DNA from: Chryseobacterium hagamense
Lineage (GTDB): Bacteria > Bacteroidota > Bacteroidia > Flavobacteriales > Weeksellaceae
Length of the DNA stretch: 64,000 nt
NCBI RefSeq assembly: GCF_007991455.1
Contig: NZ_BJYJ01000005.1
Location: 170,362 to 234,361 of the forward strand
Direction of reading: 5' to 3'
The first letter of the stretch is position 1, and the number at the start of each line of letters is the position of its first letter. The position numbers and the translations under genes are program-made. This document shows, one piece after another, positions 42,071 through 51,802 of this stretch. The notes beneath the pieces are model-generated. The model worked only from the letters and a program-made list of their open reading frames with translations, was not told the origin of the DNA and searched no databases.

Positions 42071-45000
42071 ATGGAGAAATCAATTAAAAGTGTGGCAGCA
42101 ATTTTATGCTGCCTGGCAACGCATGGCATCTACGCAAAGGGAGGCGTAGGAGAAAAAAAATCCGGCTGTTTTGAAACGTCGCGAAGCATGTATTTCAAAA
42201 AAACGGATTCACTACTTAAACCTTTAATTTCAGAAAAAAAACAAATTGATGGTGGAAAAAAATCTATTGTTTCTAATGAATCGAAATTTATTACCGATGC
42301 TGCAAAAGCGGTTGTAGACTGGACCAAAGCGCCCAACAGCTATATTTTCGATCCTACCCGGAATGCTGACGGCCTTTATATTCCCGTAAGAAAGGCTTAT
42401 GCAATGTGGGAACAGGATAAGCTGATCAGCGGATCGGCAATTCCCAACGGAAAACTTACCGCTGATGTTTTATGGGAAGATGTTCACGGATTGATAAGAT
42501 CCGGTGCAGAATATACCCTGGAAGTCGTGGATACCGGCCAGAATGCTAAAATTAAAATTCCGGTTAACAAAGCTAAAAAAGGAAATGCCGTAGTTGTTTT
42601 CCGGGTGGATGGCCAGATTTACTGGTCGTGGCATATCTGGGTAACGGAAGATCCTTCCAACGGATCTGCCTACAAAAGCTATCCCAACGTAAAGCGGCAG
42701 CGTGCTGACGGAACCGTTGAAACCATTCCGGATTCAGACTGGGGGTGGATGGACCGTAATCTTGGCGCCGTAAGCGCGTCCATCACTGCCGACGACTGGA
42801 ACAGAAACGGAGGTCTGCTTTATCAGTGGGGGAGAAAGGATCCTATTCCGCCGCTCGTGTACCGGGGAAATGATTTTTATGAGGTTTCCGGTTCCGTTGG
42901 GCGGGTCCGTCACCGGGGTGCCAAGAACTTTACCGGGGCCACCAGTTTTGATAACCTCAGAAGGTACGTTCTGCTTTCAAATGCCACCATCGCCAACAAC
43001 ATCCAGCTTTCCGTAAGAAATCCGTTGAGCTTGATCTACGTAAATAAAGATGACAATTCCGGACCGGCTTATTATAACAATAACGCCAATCTGATGGTCA
43101 ATTGGTTTGGAAAGATGCCGGGTCTGAGTGACAGTAAATTAACTGAACTTAATTTATGGTCCGACAATGCTCAGGGAAGAATCAGCACGAATTATAATAC
43201 CGATGCAGCAGCGGCCCCTTACCGCAATAAATCTGCTTATGACCCGTGTCCGAACGGATGGAGGATTCCTTCGGTTCTGGTCGCCAATCTGGCTTCCGGA
43301 GGTTATGTGGATGATATACGCGTTGATTATTCACCGTTCGGCGTACGCACGAATACCCCTAAAAATGTTTTTGAATCAAATACCTACCATATTATAAAGC
43401 CTACGGATTCTGGCGTGCCGTCTTTTATGACGAATTTTAAACTGTATCCGAACTTTGGCTTTGACCTTTCCAACGCGGGAGGACAAAACATGGGAATGTT
43501 CCCCGGAACAGGAGGGATATCTCTCCTGGCACATCAGGGACAGTACAGCGATCAGCATCAGGTGGCGCTGTGGACGGCTACGATGCCGAAGTTTTTCGAT
43601 GCCACTCCTGCCATCAGTGCCAGATCCCTTTTTATGATTCCTGATCGTCAGCAGAATGATGTCCCGGATCCGAACCAACCCAACGTTAAAGGGAGGTATT
43701 GGTATTTTCCTTTGGCTACAGCGAATACTTCGAATGCCAACGCCTGCCGGTGTATCAAAGATCCGCTCTACGTGGTAAACAGCTATGATTTCCCGACAGA
43801 ATATATGGTTTCTGAAACAAATTATACCGTTGGGCTGGATAATCCGAATACGTATCAGGTAGTAAAAAATACGGCTGAATTTACGGTAGAAATTCCTGTA
43901 AGCAAGGCATTTTCAGTGCAAAGCCAGCTTTTAAACAACAAAGATATCCTGAACACAGCCAGCTTTAATGATCTTAAAGCCAATGTCCTGTGGACTACCA
44001 ATGCAGACCTTGTCAATAATGTGACCGTTGTTAATCCTTCCCCGGGCTCACTGGATGCCCTTGCAGCATCAAAAATCTTTGTAACGGTTAACCCCAATCA
44101 GAGCGGGAATGCAGTAGTTACCCTCCATAACGGAAGTATTTCAAACCCGGTTTACTGGTCTTGGCATCTATGGGTTACGGATACTGCCGTAGGATCTTAT
44201 AATTATACCACAGAACTGCCGGTATCTTCTGTAACGAATTACGTCAACTATATTCCGAAAGGAGATAATGTCTTTCAAACTGAATTTATGGACCGTAACC
44301 TGGGCGCCACAGATGCTTTTCCCGTTGTTGCCGATCCGTTGACGCCTACTGTTGCAGAGCTTGCAAAAATAAAGGCTTCCACCGGGCTTCATTATCAATG
44401 GGGCCGGAAAGATCCGCTTCCGGTTTTCCAGTATGCAGATGACCGTGCCGCTTATTCCGTTTATTTAGGAGTGGCTACAGCAGCCGGAACATTAAGCTAT
44501 ACCACCCTTACCAATGCGGCTTACAACAATTTATCCGGAAGTTACATTGTGCCTTATGATACATACACCAATGCTGCAAATGCCAATGTTTCATCTTCAG
44601 ATAAAGTTTCGGATAAGGTAGCAAAAGTTCTGTCGTATTCCGTACAGAATCCTCTGGTGTATATGGTTCCAAGCACCTTTGCACCGTATAACAGCACCAC
44701 ACCCGTTTATACAAACGGAACCGACTGGCTGGCCAACGAGCCTAACCTGGCACCCGACCGTTGGGGAAGAGGCGGTAAAAAATCGCCGTTTGATCCCTGT
44801 CCTGCAGGCTGGAGAATTCCTGATCTTACGGGGGTGGCACCGGGCGGACAGGATTTCGGATTTACGCCATGGTATAAAAAAGATAAAGTGGTAACCACTG
44901 CATACAGTGTTATCAGTGATTATTCAGGAGTACGGGTAAGAAGGAGCTCTTCTGCAAGCTATACCATCGGTTATACCTTCAGTAATTCTTCATACCCTAT

Positions 45001-45583
45001 CGGGAATTACCCGAATTCTGGATCCCGGGGGTCAAGAAGTGTAACGACCAATCAGTCGGCAGCGGGCACTTACAACCTCATCAACTATCAGTACCCGGCA
45101 ATCTGGACGGCTGCGCTTAATTCAAATTACATCGGAAGACCGATCAATGTTCTATTTGATGCTGCGGCTTCAGCCAACCGGATGATTGCATTCCACGACA
45201 ACAATGACCCGTATTTCGGGATGAACTGCCGTTGTGTGAAAATTAAGTATGATGCCGACGGTAATGAGGAAGGGGTAATCCCAAGACTTCAGATTACCGC
45301 TCTGCCGGCGACTGCACCGGTAGCACGTTTAAAGCCGGAGGATATCCAGGTTATTAAAAAGGATAAGATTTCTTTTTTTCCGAATCCGGTAAAAAGTGAA
45401 CTGTATATCCAGACGCCTGACAATCGCGAAGGGTATTATTATCAGGTATATAATATGTCCGGACAGCTGGTGAAATCAGGAAAATTTGAAAACAAAAAGA
45501 CAGACCTTTCCGGTTTAACCGCCGGAGCCTATCTTTTAAGAATTAATGATTCGAAAGAAATTGTAAAAATTATCAAAGAATAG
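42071..45583 (+). CDS. T9SS-exported protein with two FISUMP-like modules
   Basis: 1170 residues. Signal peptide (~1-22, KSVAAILCCLATHGIYAKG). Two tandem modules of ~450-500 residues share the same landmarks: WSWHIWVTEDP / WSWHLWVTD, MDRNLGAVSAS / MDRNLGATDAF, YQWGRKDPIPP / YQWGRKDPLPV, YDPCPNGWRIPS / FDPCPAGWRIPD, and a final CRCIKDP / CRCVKIK. These are typical of FISUMP (Fibrobacter succinogenes major paralogous) domains. The last ~75 residues (ISFFPNPVKSELYI, YNMSGQLVKSG, GAYLLRINDSKEIVKIIK) are a type A C-terminal sorting domain, so the protein should reach the cell surface by type IX secretion. Function unknown; adhesion or polymer binding is a guess from context. Confidence 0.88.
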   Translation: MEKSIKSVAAILCCLATHGIYAKGGVGEKKSGCFETSRSMYFKKTDSLLKPLISEKKQIDGGKKSIVSNESKFITDAAKAVVDWTKAPNSYIFDPTRNADGLYIPVRKAYAMWEQDKLISGSAIPNGKLTADVLWEDVHGLIRSGAEYTLEVVDTGQNAKIKIPVNKAKKGNAVVVFRVDGQIYWSWHIWVTEDPSNGSAYKSYPNVKRQRADGTVETIPDSDWGWMDRNLGAVSASITADDWNRNGGLLYQWGRKDPIPPLVYRGNDFYEVSGSVGRVRHRGAKNFTGATSFDNLRRYVLLSNATIANNIQLSVRNPLSLIYVNKDDNSGPAYYNNNANLMVNWFGKMPGLSDSKLTELNLWSDNAQGRISTNYNTDAAAAPYRNKSAYDPCPNGWRIPSVLVANLASGGYVDDIRVDYSPFGVRTNTPKNVFESNTYHIIKPTDSGVPSFMTNFKLYPNFGFDLSNAGGQNMGMFPGTGGISLLAHQGQYSDQHQVALWTATMPKFFDATPAISARSLFMIPDRQQNDVPDPNQPNVKGRYWYFPLATANTSNANACRCIKDPLYVVNSYDFPTEYMVSETNYTVGLDNPNTYQVVKNTAEFTVEIPVSKAFSVQSQLLNNKDILNTASFNDLKANVLWTTNADLVNNVTVVNPSPGSLDALAASKIFVTVNPNQSGNAVVTLHNGSISNPVYWSWHLWVTDTAVGSYNYTTELPVSSVTNYVNYIPKGDNVFQTEFMDRNLGATDAFPVVADPLTPTVAELAKIKASTGLHYQWGRKDPLPVFQYADDRAAYSVYLGVATAAGTLSYTTLTNAAYNNLSGSYIVPYDTYTNAANANVSSSDKVSDKVAKVLSYSVQNPLVYMVPSTFAPYNSTTPVYTNGTDWLANEPNLAPDRWGRGGKKSPFDPCPAGWRIPDLTGVAPGGQDFGFTPWYKKDKVVTTAYSVISDYSGVRVRRSSSASYTIGYTFSNSSYPIGNYPNSGSRGSRSVTTNQSAAGTYNLINYQYPAIWTAALNSNYIGRPINVLFDAAASANRMIAFHDNNDPYFGMNCRCVKIKYDADGNEEGVIPRLQITALPATAPVARLKPEDIQVIKKDKISFFPNPVKSELYIQTPDNREGYYYQVYNMSGQLVKSGKFENKKTDLSGLTAGAYLLRINDSKEIVKIIKE

Positions 45584-45638
45584 GTAAAAAATCAAAAGAT
45601 CTCTGAAGAGAAATAAAACAGCATTAAGTTAAATTCAT

Positions 45639-45646
45639 TATTTTTG
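45639..45646 (+). promoter_or_regulatory. Possible -7 box upstream of the 45721 gene
   Basis: TATTTTTG matches TAnnTTTG, 75 bases ahead of the ATG. A long-loop AAAACAGC / GCTGTTTT inverted pair (45615-45622, 45676-45683) surrounds it. Confidence 0.35.
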
Positions 45647-45720
45647 AATCTTAAAAATGATGACCAAGACAAAAGCTGTTTTGTTTCTCTTTTTTTTTGT
45701 TCCAATTTTCAAAACACATT

Positions 45721-46869
45721 ATGAGACTAAATAACGTTCTGCAGTATTTTAACATTAAAATTCTTATTTATTTTTTAATTGCAGTAACGGCTGTTTATAC
45801 GCTTGCTTTCACTTATTACTACAATTTTAAAGATGACGGATATATCCTTGCCGACTGGCTGATCAATTACCAGGACGGCGGGTTCAAACGGCGCGGCTTA
45901 TCCGGAAGCTTTTTCTTTCTCGCGCAGGATCTTACCGGGCTCCGGCTGAATTATCTGGTATACAGTGTCCAGTTTGCCGTTATTTCCGGTTTTTTCTGGC
46001 TTTACAGCCGGCTGATCCGATATAAGATAACGGATCTTCTTTACCTGTCTCTTCTTTTATCAGCCATTGGTTTTGTCGGATTACTTAACACCGTAACCTA
46101 TGTAGGTAAAAAAGAATTTATCGTCTTTCTGCTTTTTACCGGGTTTGCGTATCTTTTAGATCAGGATAAGCTTTCAGAGAAAAAGGAATATCTTTTTTGT
46201 CTGGCGCTTTTTATTACCACTTTTCTTCATGAAGTCGTTTTGTTTTATATCCCGTATTTCGCGATCGCGCTGTATCTGAAAACCGGTGTACTGGAATACA
46301 AGAGGTATATTAAATATTTTATTGCAGTAGGTATTCCTACCGCTCTGATCCTGTTATTCGGAAAAAATGTGAATGAAGGGATGTCGCTGCAGATCCTGGC
46401 AAAACGGGGCGTTCATCCGGTTTACGGAATTTTTTACTGGAATATCAATGAACGGGATTATATAAGGCAACATAGCCGCGAATATATCCTCTATTTGATC
46501 AGTCTGGCGATTAGTATCCTCCATATAGCTTATTATTTAAAATTTCTAAATAACAGAAAGGTTTTATCTATAATGTTGGCCGGTGCCTTTTTATTTTCCC
46601 TGCCGCTGTTTTATCTGGCTATCGACTGGGGCCGCTGGATGTACATCCACATGATGCTCATGATCGTGCTATTCGCCCTTCCAATAAGGAACGGGCAGTC
46701 GGTTCTTAGCTTTGCAAAAATCACGGTAAACCGGAAATTCTATATTGCTTCACTCATCATTATTTTCTCTTTGTTGTACAGAGTGGAAATGTCGGGAAAG
46801 GGCTTTACTTTCGAGGGAATTCTCTACAGGGTCTTTGTTGCCCCGGTAGAATTGCTAAATAAAATGTGA
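45721..46869 (+). CDS. Polytopic membrane protein, exopolysaccharide-type
   Basis: 382 residues from the ATG at 45721; a TTG at 45697 in frame is less likely as it starts in a poly-T run. About ten helices (ILIYFLIAVTAVYTLAFTYY, FAVISGFFWLYSRLI, FCLALFITTFLHEVVLFYIP, YIKYFIAVGIPTALILLFG). The loop INYQDGGFKRRGLSGSFFF is a marked basic/Gly motif; YVGKKEFIVFLLF follows. Similar layout to the protein at 38466 and to EpsG/Wzy-like proteins, but no family is certain. Stop lies 50 bases before topA. Confidence 0.7.
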   Translation: MRLNNVLQYFNIKILIYFLIAVTAVYTLAFTYYYNFKDDGYILADWLINYQDGGFKRRGLSGSFFFLAQDLTGLRLNYLVYSVQFAVISGFFWLYSRLIRYKITDLLYLSLLLSAIGFVGLLNTVTYVGKKEFIVFLLFTGFAYLLDQDKLSEKKEYLFCLALFITTFLHEVVLFYIPYFAIALYLKTGVLEYKRYIKYFIAVGIPTALILLFGKNVNEGMSLQILAKRGVHPVYGIFYWNINERDYIRQHSREYILYLISLAISILHIAYYLKFLNNRKVLSIMLAGAFLFSLPLFYLAIDWGRWMYIHMMLMIVLFALPIRNGQSVLSFAKITVNRKFYIASLIIIFSLLYRVEMSGKGFTFEGILYRVFVAPVELLNKM

Positions 46870-46898
46870 TTCGAAAAAGCTATCTGATAAAAAAACTT

Positions 46899-46906
46899 TA
46901 CTTTTG
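46899..46906 (+). promoter_or_regulatory. -7 box of topA
   Basis: TACTTTTG followed by CAAAAA, 13 bases before the ATG at 46920. The short leader also argues against the longer N-terminus that starts at 46866. Confidence 0.5.
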
Positions 46907-46919
46907 CAAAAATTTCAGA

Positions 46920-49502
46920 ATGTCGAAAAATTTAGTAATCGTTGAGTCACCGGCAAAAGCAAAAACTATTCAGAAGTATTTAGGGAAGGATTTCGATGTG
47001 AAATCCAGCTTCGGTCATATCCGGGATCTGCCTAAAAAAGGAATGGGGATTGATCTGTCGAACTTTAATCCGGATTACGAGGTTTCTGCCGACAAAAAGA
47101 AGCTGGTGACAGAGCTGAAAGCTGCTGTAAAAAAGGCCGATATGGTATGGCTGGCTTCCGATGAAGACCGTGAAGGAGAAGCCATTGCCTGGCATCTTGC
47201 GGAGGAACTGAAACTCAAGCCGGAAAACAGAAAAAGAATTGTATTCCATGAGATTACCAAAAATGCCATTCTAAAATCAATAGAAAACCCAAGGGATATT
47301 GATCAGAACCTGGTGAATGCCCAACAGGCGAGGAGGGTGCTGGACCGCATCGTAGGTTTCGAAATGTCTCCGGTGCTCTGGAAAAAAGTAAAGCCGGGGT
47401 TATCTGCGGGCAGGGTACAATCGGTAGCCGTACGGTTAATTGTTGAAAGGGAAAAGGAAATCCGGGAGTTTGTGCCGAAAGCCAGTTTCAAACTCGACGG
47501 TATCTTCTTAAACAAAGCCGGACAGGAAATTTCTGCAAAGCTGAAGAAAGATTTCAATAAGGAAGAAGAAGCTGAGAAATTCCTGGAACAGTCCAGAACT
47601 GCCGAATTCAAAGTTTTAAATGTTGATACCAGACCGGGAACCCGTTCGGCATCTGCGCCGTTTACCACTTCCACCTTACAGCAGGAAGCTTCTTCCAGAT
47701 TAGGATATAACGTAACCAATACCATGCGTCTTGCCCAGAGGCTGTATGAAGAAGGATACATTACTTATATGAGGACCGACTCGGTAAACCTATCCCAGGA
47801 AGCTATTGAAGGGGCAAAAAAACAGATCGTTTCAGAATATGGCGCAGAATATTCAGCTCCGAGAAATTATACAACGAAATCTGCATCTGCTCAGGAGGCC
47901 CACGAAGCCATCCGTCCAACGGATTTTGCCGTAAAAAGTATCGGTGATGCCCAGCTGAACAGGTTGTACCAGTTAATCTACAGAAGAACATTAGCTTCAC
48001 AGATGGCCAATGCCAAAATAGAAAAAACCGTTATTGAAATCGGAAATCCGAAGCTCGTCCAGCATTTTGAAGCACAGGGAGAAGTCATTATCTTCGATGG
48101 CTTCCTGAAAGCATACGGTATTGTAAAAGCTGAAGACGAAGATGACGAAAATAACGAAAAACTGCTTCCGAAAGTAAAAGTCGGAGAAATCCTGGATTAT
48201 AAGAAGATCACGGCAACCGAAAAATTCACGAGGCCGAGTGCGAGATACACGGAAGCCGGACTGGTAAAAAAGCTGGAAGAACTGGGCATCGGGCGTCCTT
48301 CTACGTATGCCCCGACCATCCAGACGATCCAGAACCGTGAATATGTTGATAAAAGAGAAATCGAACCGCAGACGAGAGAAGTGGTGAAAATTTCCCTGGC
48401 CAAAGACACGATTAAAAAGGAAATCCTGGAAGAGAAGTTCGGAGGGGATAAAAATAAATTTGTTCCTACGGACACCGGTGAGGTGGTAAGTGACTTCCTG
48501 ACTGATAATTTTAAGGAAATCCTGGATTACGGTTTTACGGCAAGAGTGGAAGAAAGCTTTGACGAAATTGCCAACGGAGACCAGAAGTGGAAACAGATGA
48601 TGACGGATTTCTACTCCAAATTCCATCCTAGGATTGAAGATGTGGAAGAGAATGCGGACCGCGCGACCGGGGACCGTCTATTAGGGGTGGATCCGAAAAC
48701 CGGAAAAAATGTTCATGCCAGAATCGGAAGATTCGGAGCCATGATCCAGATCGGTGAGACGGAAGATGAAGAAAAGCCTATTTTCGCTTCTTTGATGACG
48801 GGCCAGAATATTGCGACCATTACTTTTGAAGAAGCGATGGAGTTGTTCAGGCTTCCTTTTGATCTGAAAGAGGTGGACGGCCAGCCGGTTTCTGTAGGGG
48901 TCGGAAGATTCGGTCCTTATGTAAAATGGGGAGAGACTTTCATCAGTATTCCGAAAGGAGAAGATCCGCTTTCGGTAGACCAGAAGCGTGCGGAAGAGAT
49001 CATCAATGAAAAGAAAATTGCCGATGCACCGATTGCCACTTACAAAGGAGAGCCTGTAACCAAAGGAAGCGGAAGATTCGGACCGTTCATCAAATACAAA
49101 GATATTTTCATTAATGTACCGAAGCGGTATGACTTTGAAAATCTTTCCCAAAGCGACATCAACGAACTGATTGATGCCAAGCTGGAGAAAGAAGCCAACC
49201 GCTATATCCAGCAGTGGGAAAAGGAAAAAATTTCCATCGAAAACGGGAGATGGGGTCCCTTCGTAAAATTCGGGAAAGCTATGTTTAAAATTCCGAGAAA
49301 AGCGGATGAAAACAAATATGAAGCCGACGAACTGAGGGAAGTTTCCCTGGAAGAAGTAAAAAAATGGATCACCGACCAGGACCCGAAAGCATTTGCCGAA
49401 AAGAAAAAGCCGGCCGCCAAGAAAGCGGCTGCTCCTAAAAAAGCCGTTGCTGCCAAGAAAACAACTACGACTAAAAAGGTGACTGCTGTAAAGAAAAAAT
49501 AA
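46920..49502 (+). CDS. topA: DNA topoisomerase I
   Basis: 860 residues from the ATG at 46920 (MSKNLVIVESPAKAKTIQKY); an upstream start at 46866 would put 18 odd residues before the conserved N-terminus. Type IA enzyme: Toprim residues in VESPAKAKT and SDEDREGEAIAWHL, active Tyr283 in YITYMRTDSVNLS, and C-terminal GRFGPYVKWG / GRFGPFIKYK / GRWGPFVKFG repeats instead of zinc fingers. Ends in an AKK-rich tail (AAKKAAAPKKAVAAKK) that binds DNA non-specifically. Relaxes negative supercoils. A housekeeping gene within a surface-polymer region. Confidence 0.96.
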   Translation: MSKNLVIVESPAKAKTIQKYLGKDFDVKSSFGHIRDLPKKGMGIDLSNFNPDYEVSADKKKLVTELKAAVKKADMVWLASDEDREGEAIAWHLAEELKLKPENRKRIVFHEITKNAILKSIENPRDIDQNLVNAQQARRVLDRIVGFEMSPVLWKKVKPGLSAGRVQSVAVRLIVEREKEIREFVPKASFKLDGIFLNKAGQEISAKLKKDFNKEEEAEKFLEQSRTAEFKVLNVDTRPGTRSASAPFTTSTLQQEASSRLGYNVTNTMRLAQRLYEEGYITYMRTDSVNLSQEAIEGAKKQIVSEYGAEYSAPRNYTTKSASAQEAHEAIRPTDFAVKSIGDAQLNRLYQLIYRRTLASQMANAKIEKTVIEIGNPKLVQHFEAQGEVIIFDGFLKAYGIVKAEDEDDENNEKLLPKVKVGEILDYKKITATEKFTRPSARYTEAGLVKKLEELGIGRPSTYAPTIQTIQNREYVDKREIEPQTREVVKISLAKDTIKKEILEEKFGGDKNKFVPTDTGEVVSDFLTDNFKEILDYGFTARVEESFDEIANGDQKWKQMMTDFYSKFHPRIEDVEENADRATGDRLLGVDPKTGKNVHARIGRFGAMIQIGETEDEEKPIFASLMTGQNIATITFEEAMELFRLPFDLKEVDGQPVSVGVGRFGPYVKWGETFISIPKGEDPLSVDQKRAEEIINEKKIADAPIATYKGEPVTKGSGRFGPFIKYKDIFINVPKRYDFENLSQSDINELIDAKLEKEANRYIQQWEKEKISIENGRWGPFVKFGKAMFKIPRKADENKYEADELREVSLEEVKKWITDQDPKAFAEKKKPAAKKAAAPKKAVAAKKTTTTKKVTAVKKK

Positions 49503-49522
49503 GTTTTTATAAATTAAATAAA

Positions 49523-49550
49523 AAAAGCACAAACTGAGGTTTGTGCTTTT
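49523..49550 (+). terminator. Intrinsic terminator of topA
   Basis: Perfect 12-base stem AAAAGCACAAAC/GTTTGTGCTTTT with loop tgag, 20 bases after the stop; also usable on the minus strand because of the A-run on its left. Confidence 0.88.
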
Positions 49551-49588
49551 ACTTTAGCGTAAAAGAGACTGCATTTAATAACTTTTTG

Positions 49589-49596
49589 TAAGTTTG
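49589..49596 (+). promoter_or_regulatory. -7 box of the arginase-fold gene
   Basis: TAAGTTTG followed by CGGAAA, 22 bases before the ATG at 49618 and after the topA terminator. Confidence 0.45.
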
Positions 49597-49617
49597 CGGA
49601 AATAACGCGAAGCATAC

Positions 49618-50688
49618 ATGAATTTTGAAGACTTTATCATACCCCCGAGGAATTTCAGGACGGAAAGCTGGCAGATGGGTGCCGGGATCACCAAGGAAAT
49701 TAAGGAAGACAGCATTGTCCTTCTTTTCGTTTCGGATTACAGAGGGGCGAACGGTGATGCAGAAGTACAGGATTTTACAGGAATCAGGAATGAATTTTAT
49801 AAGTTATCGCAGCTGGATTTTGAAATTCCGGTTATCGATCTTGGTGACCTGGTCTCAGGAAAGTCGGTTCAGGATTCACATTATGTTCTTCAGGAAGTCT
49901 TATCGGCCTGTCATCATAAAAGATCGATTCCGGTCATCGTAGGCGGATCCAATGATTTTTCGTTTTCGCTTTTTTCAGCATTGAACTTATTTACGAAAAG
50001 CATCAATTATACCCAGATCAGCAATATCATTTCATTAAAGCAGGGTGAGGCCATTAATGAATTCACTTTTTTGAGCAAAATTTTCGGAGCGAAGGATTTT
50101 TCCATTAAAAATTACCATCATTTAGGCTATCAGAAGCATCTGAATGAGGCGGATTCCGTAAGGCTGATCAAGGAAGTGGAGTTTGATATCATCCGCCTCG
50201 CAGAGATGATGAACGCTACGGAAAAGACGGAGCCTTTTTTCCGGAAAGCCGATCTGGTAACGGTAAACTGTGATGCCATTGAAAGCTTCGGCGAACCGTT
50301 TTCTATAAATCCGCAGGTTAACGGCCTGAACAGGAGGGAAGTCTGTGCTTATATGAAAGAAATCGGGTTAAGCGAAAACCTGAAATCCGTCGGCATTTTC
50401 AATTATAATATTTATGCTGAAAATCAGCTGAACCATCAGCTTCTTGCCCAGATGCTCTGGTATCTTATCGAAGGAATCAACATTCAGCGGTCCCATCCCA
50501 AAGAAAGGCAGTACGAAGTATTTTACGTACTGGTGGACGACCGGGAGTATGCTTTCAAACGGGATACTTTCAGCAACCTCTGGTACTTCGGGGACGACGA
50601 AAATATAGAGAACTGCATTCCGTGTTCCAGAAGGGATTTCGATGAAGCTAAAAAAGGCTGGCTGAATGCCCGGCTGACGAAAATATAA
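49618..50688 (+). CDS. Arginase/formimidoylglutamase-fold protein, metal site altered
   Basis: 356 residues with the ureohydrolase layout: SIVLLFVSDYRGANGDAE, IPVIVGGSNDFSFSLFSAL, KADLVTVNCDAIESF, and GLNRREVCAYMKEIGLSEN. The metal ligands are changed: the GGGH block reads GGSND, and the DxDxxD block reads NCDAIES, which keeps only one or two ligands. Hydrolase activity is therefore doubtful; Bacteroidetes commonly carry such a formimidoylglutamase-annotated gene next to topA. The next gene (GT2) starts 4 bases after its stop. Confidence 0.75.
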   Translation: MNFEDFIIPPRNFRTESWQMGAGITKEIKEDSIVLLFVSDYRGANGDAEVQDFTGIRNEFYKLSQLDFEIPVIDLGDLVSGKSVQDSHYVLQEVLSACHHKRSIPVIVGGSNDFSFSLFSALNLFTKSINYTQISNIISLKQGEAINEFTFLSKIFGAKDFSIKNYHHLGYQKHLNEADSVRLIKEVEFDIIRLAEMMNATEKTEPFFRKADLVTVNCDAIESFGEPFSINPQVNGLNRREVCAYMKEIGLSENLKSVGIFNYNIYAENQLNHQLLAQMLWYLIEGINIQRSHPKERQYEVFYVLVDDREYAFKRDTFSNLWYFGDDENIENCIPCSRRDFDEAKKGWLNARLTKI

Positions 50689-50691
50689 GAT

Positions 50692-51693
50692 ATGGCAGAC
50701 GTGCTCCCGAAAGTTTCCGTAATTGTCCCGGTATACAATGTTGAAAAGTATCTTGCCCAATGTCTCGATTCGTTAATACATCAGACGCATCAGGAGATTG
50801 AGATCCTTGTTGTAAATGACGGGAGTACGGATGGTTCGGAAGAGATTATCCGGAAATATGCCCGGAAATATCCGGGTAAAATCAAACCTTTCAGCAAAAA
50901 GAACGGTGGACTGAGTGATGCCCGTAATTTTGGAATCGACAGGGCTACAGGGGATTATCTGGGCTTTGTAGACAGTGATGATTATGTAGATCCTTCTATG
51001 TTTGAGGAACTGGCAGGCCTGGCAGAAAAACATCAGGTAAAAATGGTAATCTGCAATATCCAGAAAGTAGATCAGTATGGCAGAGTGGTTCAGAAACTGA
51101 CGCAGATTCCCAATATGCCTGAAAAAATTGATCTTGAGAAAAACTTCTCTGTCTTTTCGGATCTGAGTTATTTTGCCTGCAATAAATTGTTTAAAAAAGA
51201 GCTTTTTCAGGAAAAACGCTTTAAAAAGCAAGCTCACTTTGAAGATATTCAATTGATTCCGCAGCTTTTGCTGGAATGTAAATCTATTGCCCAGACCCAG
51301 AATTTTCATTATCAGTATCTCGAACGTACCGATTCCATTACGAAAACCCATACGGAAAGAGGGCTGGATATTCTGAAAGCAATAGAAGATGTAGAGGAAG
51401 TTTTTAAGAAATCAGAGTATGCAGACCGGCTGGATGAACTGAAAAACTTTCAGATCTTTGAGGGGGTATATTCCTATCTGGCTTACCTGGCTTTTGTAAA
51501 AAATGCAGAAACTTTCACAATGATGGCCCAGCAACTAGAGCATTTTATGAACCACCGGAAAATAAAATTAAAAGATATATTGAGGTATAGTCGTTTTGAT
51601 CAAAATTATCTGTTATCTTTGCCCCTGAAAAAAAAGATATTTTATCTGTTGTTTTTTGCAGGTCAGAAAAAACTGATAAGAAAATTAATTTAA
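50692..51693 (+). CDS. GT2 family glycosyltransferase
   Basis: 333 residues. GT-A fold: SVIVPVYNVEKYLAQCLDSL, LVVNDGSTDGSEEII, KNGGLSDARNFGI and the metal-binding FVDSDDYVDPSM. FEDIQLIPQLLLE supplies the ED acid-base motif. Makes a glycosidic bond for cell-surface polysaccharide in the cytoplasm. Spacing of 4 bases from the arginase-fold gene suggests shared transcription although the functions look unrelated. Confidence 0.9.
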   Translation: MADVLPKVSVIVPVYNVEKYLAQCLDSLIHQTHQEIEILVVNDGSTDGSEEIIRKYARKYPGKIKPFSKKNGGLSDARNFGIDRATGDYLGFVDSDDYVDPSMFEELAGLAEKHQVKMVICNIQKVDQYGRVVQKLTQIPNMPEKIDLEKNFSVFSDLSYFACNKLFKKELFQEKRFKKQAHFEDIQLIPQLLLECKSIAQTQNFHYQYLERTDSITKTHTERGLDILKAIEDVEEVFKKSEYADRLDELKNFQIFEGVYSYLAYLAFVKNAETFTMMAQQLEHFMNHRKIKLKDILRYSRFDQNYLLSLPLKKKIFYLLFFAGQKKLIRKLI

Positions 51694-51802
51694 CACAAAT
51701 GTAAGTGCTTGAGTTTCGGTAAAAATCTGGTTAATAGTTTTTTAAAGTCGTTGAAACTTTTCTTTTTTATTGAAAGAAATCAAGTGCCAGATCAGGAAAA
51801 AA

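Noticed and set aside
45657..45734. 25-codon frame (MMTKTKAVLFLFFFVPIFKT...) ahead of the 45721 membrane-protein gene
   Set aside because: Hydrophobic and downstream of a TATTTTTG box, so a leader peptide came to mind, but it mostly translates a poly-T tract and overlaps the next start; no support for real expression.
48681..49532. Long antisense frame (283 codons) opposite the 3' part of topA, plus a 209-codon one at 47997-48626
   Set aside because: topA is certain in the other strand with all motifs; the antisense products are Phe/Arg/Ser-rich shadow translations with no family features.
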